From Myxococcales bacterium (GTDB lineage: Bacteria > Myxococcota_A > Polyangia > Polyangiales > Polyangiaceae): a stretch of 6,871 nucleotides of DNA. The notes below the pieces were generated by a model. That model did no database searches. It was not told the origin of the DNA and was given only the letters and a program-made list of their open reading frames with translations. This document shows, piece after piece, positions 1 through 4,765 of the stretch; positions within the stretch are counted from its first letter, which is position 1, and every line of letters begins with the position of its first letter. The stretch spans positions 1 through 6,871 of the forward strand of contig JAAFHJ010000267.1 in NCBI GenBank assembly GCA_013298325.1, read 5' to 3'. Position numbers and translations under genes: made by a program.

Positions 1-969
1 GTCCTGGCCGATTCCGTCGAGCAGGTTCCTCTCGTGAAGAAGAAGATCCTTGAGAACGACAAGAAGTTCGAGCTGCCATTCATCGCTGACGTGAAGACGG
101 TTGCCGACTTCTTGCCCGGTACGTTGACGGCACAGAAGGCCAAGCTTGAAGTGGTCGACCGCATTCGAGATCGTCTCACGCCGAAGGTCCTTGAGTCCCT
201 CACGCCCAAAGATCGCGCCCGCGCCGAGCGCCTGATGCCTCCCGAGGACCTGAAACCGCTGAGCGGCACCGACCTCCCGCCACTCATTCGGCGTCGCTTC
301 GAGGAACTCAATGGGTCTGTCGGGACCGTAATGTACGTCTCATTTACCCGGCATCCGCGACTGCGGATGGGCCAGGATTTGATCCGCATCGCGGAAACTT
401 GCGACAACCTCACCCTAGACGACGGGACCTTCGTTCAAACGGCGAGTACGTTCACCGTTCGCGCGGAGCTTGTGAAATCAATGGCCCACGATGGGCCGAT
501 CGCGACCTTCGCGAGCTTCTTTGCAGTCCTCGTGGTGATCGCCTTCTCCACCGGAAGCTTTCGCGGCTTCTCCGCGGTCCTTGCTGCACTCCTGCTCGGT
601 GTAGTCGTGACCGTCGCCGGCGCGGCGCTCGTCGACATGAGGCTCAATTTTATTAATTTTATTGCGCTTCCGATCACCTTTGGGATCGGCGTCGAGTACC
701 CGTTCAACCTGTTCGATCGCTCGCGCCTGCTGGGGGGCGATATTACGCTTGCCATGAAGCGTTCCGCAGGGGCGGTCATTCTCTGCAGCTTCACGACTAC
801 CGTTGGCTATGGCTCGTTGATCTTCTCAGACCAGCGCGCGCTGAAGAGCTTCGGAAAACTCGCAATGAGCGGCGAGATTGGGTGCATCATTGCTGCCCTC
901 TTCTTCCTGCCATCGCTCCTTCGGCTCTGGCCGCAACGAAAGGCCGATCCTGCGCGGGCGGCCGATTGA
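1..969 (+). CDS. RND/MMPL-family exporter, C-terminal part (5'-truncated)
   Basis: The frame is open from base 1 to a TGA at 967-969, so the gene begins outside the window; the GTG at 34 is only the first possible start codon inside it. The visible part has about 150 residues of periplasmic-type soluble domain. This is followed by five hydrophobic segments at about 154-174, 179-200, 204-226, 245-264 and 278-298, numbered from the GTG at 34. The segment NFINFIALPITFGIGVEY (205-222) matches the GxxxDY-type helix typical of MMPL/RND 'predicted exporter' proteins, and the order soluble domain then TM bundle fits the second half of the family's duplicated layout. Such proteins sit in the inner membrane and use the proton gradient to move lipids or other hydrophobic cargo; the cargo cannot be read here. 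The usual acidic residue is Glu (E221) rather than Asp. A short charged tail ends the protein. Confidence 0.88.
   Translation, partial: VLADSVEQVPLVKKKILENDKKFELPFIADVKTVADFLPGTLTAQKAKLEVVDRIRDRLTPKVLESLTPKDRARAERLMPPEDLKPLSGTDLPPLIRRRFEELNGSVGTVMYVSFTRHPRLRMGQDLIRIAETCDNLTLDDGTFVQTASTFTVRAELVKSMAHDGPIATFASFFAVLVVIAFSTGSFRGFSAVLAALLLGVVVTVAGAALVDMRLNFINFIALPITFGIGVEYPFNLFDRSRLLGGDITLAMKRSAGAVILCSFTTTVGYGSLIFSDQRALKSFGKLAMSGEIGCIIAALFFLPSLLRLWPQRKADPARAAD
646..663 (+). repeat. AT-only tandem 9-mer inside the exporter gene
   Basis: Two exact, adjacent copies of AATTTTATT form an 18-base run without any G or C in an otherwise GC-rich gene. The repeat is in frame and encodes Asn-Phe-Ile twice, at the entrance of the membrane helix carrying the GxxxEY motif. 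The peptide resembles what the family shows there, so the oddity lies in the codon choice (AAT, TTT, ATT throughout) rather than in the protein. Confidence 0.9.
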
Positions 970-1122
970 AGATTCAGAAGTACCGATCAGGAAGTTCGCA
1001 CGAATTCGTCGCGTCCGCATCCTGGCGGCGCGTCAATCTGTCACTAAGGGGCGGAAGCGGCTAAGGTCCGAACCGTGATGAATCGACGGCGCGACGACGA
1101 ACTGCACCGCCCGGGGAGGCCG
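970..1122. other. Intergenic spacer between exporter and small CDS
   Basis: This 153-base stretch separates the exporter stop from the preferred start of the next gene; it shrinks to 105 bases if the GTG at 1075 is used. It holds a perfect 10-base palindrome, ACGAATTCGT, at 1000-1009, and AAGG at 1063-1066 as a weak ribosome site for the 1075 or 1078 start. I see no convincing sigma-70 promoter and no stem followed by a T run. Confidence 0.5.
1113..1119 (+). promoter_or_regulatory. Possible Shine-Dalgarno site supporting the ATG at 1123
   Basis: GGGGAGG is strongly complementary to the 16S 3' end and lies three bases before the in-frame ATG at 1123. The spacing is shorter than usual. The competing starts at 1075 (GTG) and 1078 (ATG) have only AAGG at 1063-1066. 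The site favours 1123 but does not settle the start. Confidence 0.4.
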
Positions 1123-1485
1123 ATGACCGAATCGGATCTCCCGTGCGCACCGACCTTCCGGATCGGGCGCTGGCGGGTCGATGCGAGCCGGCCGGAAGAG
1201 CCGGGCGCGGGGCTCTGGGTCGGCGCGGCGGTGCGTCTCCTCCGGAGCGGTGCGCCGATCGATGCGCCCGAAATTGCTGCGATTCGCACCGGTCTTGACG
1301 TTGAACTCCCACGGCTCGCCCGGGAGCTCGGACTCCCAGAAGCGCTGCTCGCTCGCCTCGAGCGGGACGAGGATTTCCTTGAGCCGTGGCTACGGCTGGC
1401 GCTTGAAGGCTACTTGCTCCGCCAGTGCCTGCCGGGTCCGCCGATTGGCGGATTTGAAGGGGTCTTCGACGAGGAGTTCGCCTGA
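1123..1485 (+). CDS. Small protein of unknown function, possible HTH-like segment
   Basis: I do not recognise the family. From ATG 1123 the product is 120 residues, soluble, rich in Leu, Arg and Glu, with no signal peptide or membrane span. Residues 65-82 (LARELGLPEALLARLERD) resemble the helix-turn-helix rhythm of XRE-type regulators (LxxxLGLxxxxLxxLE), followed by another amphipathic helix at about 85-103. This is a by-eye resemblance, not a domain assignment. Codon use is biased to G/C at third positions, unlike the Arg-rich antisense frame, which supports coding. In-frame GTG 1075 and ATG 1078 would add 16 or 15 residues (MNRRRDDELHRPGRP), a charged stretch that looks less protein-like; GGGGAGG before 1123 favours the shorter form. 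It may be transcribed with the exporter upstream or alone. It converges with the lipoprotein gene, the two stops lying 9 bases apart. Confidence 0.68.
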   Translation: MTESDLPCAPTFRIGRWRVDASRPEEPGAGLWVGAAVRLLRSGAPIDAPEIAAIRTGLDVELPRLARELGLPEALLARLERDEDFLEPWLRLALEGYLLRQCLPGPPIGGFEGVFDEEFA

Positions 1486-1496
1486 GCGGAACCGCT
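1485..1496. terminator. Small inverted repeat between convergent stops
   Basis: AGCGG-AA-CCGCT lies exactly between the two convergent stop codons, overlapping the last base of one and the first two of the other. On the plus strand it is followed by AAAA; on the minus strand it is preceded by TTTT rather than followed by it. The stem is five pairs with too small a loop unless the closing pair opens, so as a bidirectional terminator it would be weak. Confidence 0.2.
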
Positions 1497-2220
1497 AAAA
1501 GGTCTGGTCGACGAATCGGAAGAGCAAATACGGGGAGGTCGGCCCATCCGGATTGAGGAGAAGGGCCCCATCGCGCGCGTTGCCGTTTCGATGGATCAAG
1601 TGCGCACCGTCCGGGCCATACCCGATTCCGTAGACTCGAATTCGGTCCACATTTGCGAGGCGTCGCTCGATCGTGGTCGCGTTGGTGGTCCGAAACGCAG
1701 TGGAATGCACGTTCAGATTGGTCGCGTAGTCGAACCGCGGACGCACCCGCCAGCCTTCGCGGAAGGGCCCGCCAACGGGCGGCGCCTGAACTTCTGTCGT
1801 CTGCCCGTCGGTGTTGACGGCGACGTCGTAGACCGATCCGGCCATGAGCACTTGCAAGTGGACGTGGGTCCGGTCGCCGTTGCACTTGGTTACGCCTTCG
1901 GGAACGATCGCGACGAGACGCCCGTCCAAAATACCGTAGTCATTCGACAATTCAGTCCCAAATGCGGAGGTACACGCGCGACGAATCGGCGCGGCCCCGG
2001 CATCCGCCGGCGAACCGGCGTCTTGCACGGGCGGCGGAGGCGGCGTTGCGTCTACGACCGAAGTTGCGTCGTCCCCGGCACCAGCGTCGATCGCCGCCGC
2101 ATCCGCCATCGTTTCGCCGGTGGACTCGCTACCGCAGGCGGCCGCAACCACCGGGAACGCCGCCAGCGCCACGAGGAGGTGACCGAACCGACGGAACGCG
2201 TGAGACGCGGGGTTGCGCAT
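1495..2220 (-). CDS. Exported lipoprotein of unknown function
   Basis: The 241-residue product starts with a signal peptide: basic residues R10-R11, a hydrophobic core at about 15-27, then a lipobox-like A-A-A-C ending at Cys29, the predicted lipidation site. Residues 30-79 form a low-complexity Ala/Asp/Pro linker including five consecutive prolines (60-64), a style common in myxobacterial surface lipoproteins. The rest (about 80-241) looks globular, with Cys83 and Cys113 that could form a disulphide in the periplasm, a THVHLQV strand near 118-124 and a GAHLIHR segment near 205-211. I do not recognise the fold. Residues 30-31 are Gly-Ser, not Asp at +2, which by the enterobacterial rule would permit outer-membrane sorting. 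The gene lies 79 bases downstream of the lipase on the same strand and may be its last operon partner. AGGA sits three bases before the ATG, a close but usable ribosome site. Confidence 0.82.
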   Translation of the reverse strand: MRNPASHAFRRFGHLLVALAAFPVVAAACGSESTGETMADAAAIDAGAGDDATSVVDATPPPPPVQDAGSPADAGAAPIRRACTSAFGTELSNDYGILDGRLVAIVPEGVTKCNGDRTHVHLQVLMAGSVYDVAVNTDGQTTEVQAPPVGGPFREGWRVRPRFDYATNLNVHSTAFRTTNATTIERRLANVDRIRVYGIGYGPDGAHLIHRNGNARDGALLLNPDGPTSPYLLFRFVDQTF

Positions 2221-2278
2221 CGATCCTGACTAGCAAGAAAGGGCACGACGTGCGAGGACCGGTCGGGCTTTGTCTGCG

Positions 2279-2294
2279 TTCCGCGCATGCGGAA
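2279..2294 (-). terminator. Hairpin just after the lipase stop
   Basis: TTCCGC and GCGGAA form a perfect six-pair stem around a four-base loop, starting five bases beyond the lipase stop codon. No T run follows on the minus strand, so it is not a classical Rho-independent terminator. It could stabilise the mRNA end or attenuate transcription into the lipoprotein gene. Confidence 0.25.
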
Positions 2295-2299
2295 GCGGT

Positions 2300-3469
2300 C
2301 TAAACGGCTGCGAGCATGCCACGAACGACGGCATCACAAAGTTCATCAAACCGCGCGCGATCAAAGGCCGATCCCGAGCGCATCCAATCCCGATGAACGA
2401 GCGATGGATCACCCCGTTCTGCCGATCGATGGATCATTTCGCGGGAATCTGGGAAGTGCCCAAGCACATCCAGGTGATCGCCATAGCCGCACCAGATGAG
2501 CTCGCCCCAAATCTGCGAGCGGAGTGGCACCACACCATCGTTCGCGCGAGCCCCCGGCGACCGCCCAAACGTGCGCGCCAACATCGCCTCGGCGACCTCG
2601 CCCGCGAAGGGGGCCGCGCACGGATACCGCTCGTCGTAGGCGGCGGTAAGCTTCCACAGCGTCGCGAAAAGTGTAGAAGAAACGAGCTGCCACGGATGGA
2701 GGAGCTGCTTGGCAATCCCCCCCACGCTCGGGACGGGCGCCATCGCTGCTGTCGACTGGTAGCGCACCCCGGGTCGGTCCTCGATCCCCGCTTGGAAGAG
2801 GTCCATCGCCTCGGGTGACAACTGAATGACCGCCCCTTGGTCTTCTTTGATCGCTTCAAGGTAGGCGCGAACTTCATCGCTTCGTGCCGGCTCGAGGACC
2901 GAAAGTATCGCGTTTGTTGAGCGATCAAGGACCCCAAGTTCAATTCCGAGAGCGCCGTCGAGTTGGCCGACAAGACCAACGAGCGCGCTGACGGCGGCGA
3001 GCGGCGGCCTCCCGACGGAAAGCGCAATGAATGTGAGTGCAGAAAGCGCGTGAAGCATCCTTTGACCGCTGACGGTCGCAAAGAAGCTCGCAAGGGGCGT
3101 CCCGTAGTGGGGCGTCGAGAGCGTCGTCACCGTGGCGAGCCGCGGCAGCCAGTCGAGGGCTCCCCGGCTGATCGGGAGGTGGACCGTCGGTGACGCGACG
3201 AGGCGCGCGTCGAGCCCGCCGGTCGAATGTCCGAGCAAATGCACAGGACTTCCGTCGGTGCCAGCCGTCCGCGAGACGAGGTCAACCAGGCGGGCCGAGC
3301 GACGGCGAATCGACGCGGTCGGTGGGACCTCGACCGTATGAACGGCGACGTCAATCCCAGCCGCCGCGAAGCGGCTCTCGATCGCGCGACGGAGATGGAC
3401 GAAGTAGTCGTAGGACGCGAGGCGCCCGAAGCCGAACATTCCCGGCGCGAGGTAGACGTGATGGCGCAT
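2300..3469 (-). CDS. Lipase/esterase, alpha/beta-hydrolase fold
   Basis: Predicted serine hydrolase of 389 residues acting on lipid or ester bonds. The N-terminus (HHVYLAPGMFGFG, 3-15) fits the first core strand and oxyanion region of bacterial triacylglycerol lipases. GHSTGGLDAR (80-89) is the nucleophile elbow GxSxG, with Ser82 as nucleophile. NDGVVPLRSQ (310-319) supplies the likely catalytic Asp311, and DHLDVLGHF (331-339) the likely His332, the arrangement seen in true lipases. A hydrophobic stretch near 150-185 may be a lid or membrane-facing helix. No signal peptide is visible, so it acts in the cytoplasm or leaves by another route. The frame runs open upstream to 3625, but those 52 codons overlap the preceding gene and encode Arg/Pro-rich nonsense. 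The ATG at 3469 starts exactly at the domain boundary and has AGG seven bases upstream. Substrate cannot be inferred. It lies 26 bases after a small membrane-protein gene, probably in one operon. Confidence 0.88.
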   Translation of the reverse strand: MRHHVYLAPGMFGFGRLASYDYFVHLRRAIESRFAAAGIDVAVHTVEVPPTASIRRRSARLVDLVSRTAGTDGSPVHLLGHSTGGLDARLVASPTVHLPISRGALDWLPRLATVTTLSTPHYGTPLASFFATVSGQRMLHALSALTFIALSVGRPPLAAVSALVGLVGQLDGALGIELGVLDRSTNAILSVLEPARSDEVRAYLEAIKEDQGAVIQLSPEAMDLFQAGIEDRPGVRYQSTAAMAPVPSVGGIAKQLLHPWQLVSSTLFATLWKLTAAYDERYPCAAPFAGEVAEAMLARTFGRSPGARANDGVVPLRSQIWGELIWCGYGDHLDVLGHFPDSREMIHRSAERGDPSLVHRDWMRSGSAFDRARFDELCDAVVRGMLAAV

Positions 3470-3495
3470 CCAAAAACCTGAGATCTTAAAGGCGT

Positions 3496-3978
3496 TTAGC
3501 GACCGACGTATGGGTTCGGAGGGGGGGCGCCCCCGCCGTAGGGGCCGGGTCCAGTTGCGGCAGGCGGCCCGAGGGGCACGGGTGGGGCGGCACCAGGGCC
3601 CAGGGCCTGGGCCATGTGTCCCCAAAAATTGAAGAAAACGACCTTCCGCTTTGTATCGAAGTCGTGCATCGCAAGGAACGGGACGACGAGCCCCAGCGGA
3701 AAGACCGCGAGCGTGATGACGACTGCAAGGGCGAGGAACAGCGGCTCCACGTCGGCGCCGACGAGCGCCTCGACGGCGCTACCTTGGGGCCCCTGCACCA
3801 CCCGCAACTGGATCGTTGGTGTAATTCCCCAACTATTTTTTGCGCCCCGACCGACGAAAAGACCTGGACTGGTCGGCGTCAAGCTCACGCCGAAGGCGTG
3901 GAACGCGGCGGCAGGGACGGCACGAGCGAGAGCCTCGGGCGGGACGGGAAATTGGCGGGCTTCGGTCGCTTCGTACAC
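3496..3978 (-). CDS. Small single-span membrane protein of unknown function
   Basis: From GTG 3978 the product is 160 residues. Residues 1-77 form a small soluble domain beginning YEATEARQFPVPPEAL. Its strand-helix-strand feel (FPVPP, then a helix, then WGITPTIQLRV and a closing strand) recalls small domains found in other bacteria, but I cannot name a family. A strong membrane helix follows at about 79-104, then a short basic/aromatic stretch (DTKRKVVFFNFW, about 108-119) that would lie at the membrane face, then a Pro/Gly-rich tail (127-160). The open frame continues upstream to a TTG at 4068, but those 30 codons are Arg-rich and less convincing; AGG nine bases before GTG 3978 supports the shorter start. 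The lipase gene follows 26 bases downstream, so the two are probably co-transcribed, perhaps to tether or assist the lipase; that is inference. Confidence 0.68.
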   Translation of the reverse strand: MYEATEARQFPVPPEALARAVPAAAFHAFGVSLTPTSPGLFVGRGAKNSWGITPTIQLRVVQGPQGSAVEALVGADVEPLFLALAVVITLAVFPLGLVVPFLAMHDFDTKRKVVFFNFWGHMAQALGPGAAPPVPLGPPAATGPGPYGGGAPPPNPYVGR

Positions 3979-4120
3979 AGACGAAGACCTAGCGCGAAAA
4001 GCGCCGTAGGTAGAACCGCCATCACGAAAGCGGCCGATTCCGCGCCGATTGCATCGATCGCGCGACAAAGTGGGCGTTTTTTACCCAACAAAGCGAGGCG
4101 CACGGATATCCTCCAGCGCG
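3979..4120. promoter_or_regulatory. Divergent intergenic region, likely promoters both ways
   Basis: This 142-base spacer lies between the minus-strand membrane-protein/lipase run and the plus-strand TerB-like gene, so it should hold promoters for both. It is richer in A and T than the genes (for example the T run 4077-4082). On the plus strand TTTACC at 4080-4085 and GATATC at 4105-4110 are weak -35/-10 candidates with a 19-base spacer, longer than ideal. No clear operator repeat is visible. A hydrophobic minus-strand frame crosses it but is probably not a gene. Confidence 0.3.
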
Positions 4121-4645
4121 ATGCTTTGGCTCTCCAACAACGCCCTCGCCGCCCTCCGTGACAAACTTCGCACCCGTGGAAAGCGACCGGTCAGCGATTC
4201 GCCCCACTCCGTCGCGTCGCCGGAGCAACTCGCCACCCTCGAAGCGGCGCAAGCGCTGCAGCCTCTCTGCGACGCGATGTACCTGATGATGAGCGCCGAC
4301 GGCGCCGTCGGCGACGACGAGCGCGAAGTCCTTCGCGGCGCCCTCCGGAACCTTTCCGAAGACGCCCTTCGCCTCTCGCACATCGATGCCATGATCGGCC
4401 GCTCAGAAGGATTCATTGCGGAAAATGGCCGAGAAAACACGCTAAAAGAGGTCGCGGAGGCGATCGGTGACGACCGTGCCCGTGCCGAGGTCGCTTTCGT
4501 GCTTGCGGCGGCCATCGCGTTTGCCGACGGCGTCATCGCCGACGACGAAAACGAGACCATCAACGCGTTTGCCGAAGCCCTAGGCCTCAGCGAAGAAGAC
4601 GCGAACGGCCTTCTCGATAGCCTCGAGCGCGGCGAAGCCGGCTGA
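4121..4645 (+). CDS. TerB-like (tellurite-resistance-type) acidic helical protein
   Basis: The 174-residue product has a basic N-terminal arm (1-25), then an all-helical domain with two acidic motifs: MMSADGAVGDDEREVL (56-71) and AIAFADGVIADDENETI (131-147). The pattern A-D-G-x-[VI]-x-x-[DE]-[DE], once in each half, is the hallmark of the TerB/TerB-like fold, in which such acidic clusters may bind metal. No signal peptide or membrane span is present, so it is cytoplasmic. In many bacteria TerB-like domains occur as single proteins or accompany membrane or signalling partners; tellurite resistance itself should not be assumed, as no other ter gene is in view. ATG 4121 is the only ATG before the domain; the frame extends to TTG 4049 without sensible protein. 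There is no good ribosome site before 4121. A kinase-like gene follows after 120 bases on the same strand. Confidence 0.82.
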   Translation: MLWLSNNALAALRDKLRTRGKRPVSDSPHSVASPEQLATLEAAQALQPLCDAMYLMMSADGAVGDDEREVLRGALRNLSEDALRLSHIDAMIGRSEGFIAENGRENTLKEVAEAIGDDRARAEVAFVLAAAIAFADGVIADDENETINAFAEALGLSEEDANGLLDSLERGEAG

Positions 4646-4765
4646 GCGTTTTCCGCGGCGACCCCTGGGCGCCGAGCGGAGACTCGGCGACCCCGCTACG
4701 CCCCCGCGGGCTGGCGACTCTTGTTTTCGTGCGCCCGTCACGGCGCTTCTAGCGAATAGGCACGT
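4646..4765. other. Intergenic spacer between TerB-like and kinase-like genes
   Basis: These 120 bases contain the stem-loop at 4670-4689, an 8-base palindrome CCCGCGGG at 4703-4710 and a small T-rich patch at 4721-4727. TTGTTT at 4721-4726 could be a -35 box, but no matching -10 element is evident at normal spacing. TAGG at 4757-4760, five bases before ATG 4766, is a reasonable ribosome site for the kinase-like gene. Confidence 0.45.
4670..4689 (+). terminator. Stem-loop after the TerB-like gene
   Basis: CGCCGAG and CTCGGCG form a perfect seven-pair GC-rich stem around a six-base loop (4677-4682), 24 bases past the TerB-like stop. The next bases are ACCCCGC, so the T run of an intrinsic terminator is missing. 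It may be a pause or mRNA-stabilising structure, or a terminator that needs Rho. Confidence 0.35.

Noticed and set aside
1000..1009. Palindrome ACGAATTCGT as an operator
   Set aside because: It is perfect but short and single, with no second copy or promoter nearby; chance cannot be excluded.
1061..1885. 274-codon minus-strand open frame crossing the small plus-strand gene
   Set aside because: It is Arg/Pro/Ser-rich with no domain or hydrophobic core, and overlaps two better-supported genes; it is a by-product of high GC at third positions.
1591..2229. 212-codon plus-strand open frame opposite the lipoprotein gene
   Set aside because: Arg-rich composition without motifs; the opposite strand has a clear signal peptide and lipobox.
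3470..3625. 52-residue N-terminal extension of the lipase
   Set aside because: It overlaps the preceding gene in another frame, is Pro/Arg-rich and precedes the natural start of the hydrolase fold; ATG 3469 has a better context.
3885..4103. 72-codon minus-strand frame with a hydrophobic stretch (AAFVMAVLPTALFALGL)
   Set aside because: It could pass for a signal peptide or frameshifted start of the membrane protein, but it runs into Arg/Pro-rich sequence and overlaps the better frame; no single-base error is needed to explain the neighbour.
4286..4336. Acidic motif of the TerB-like protein read as a calcium EF-hand
   Set aside because: Spacing of the acidic residues and the paired ADGxVxxDE pattern fit TerB-like domains better than the 12-residue EF-hand loop.
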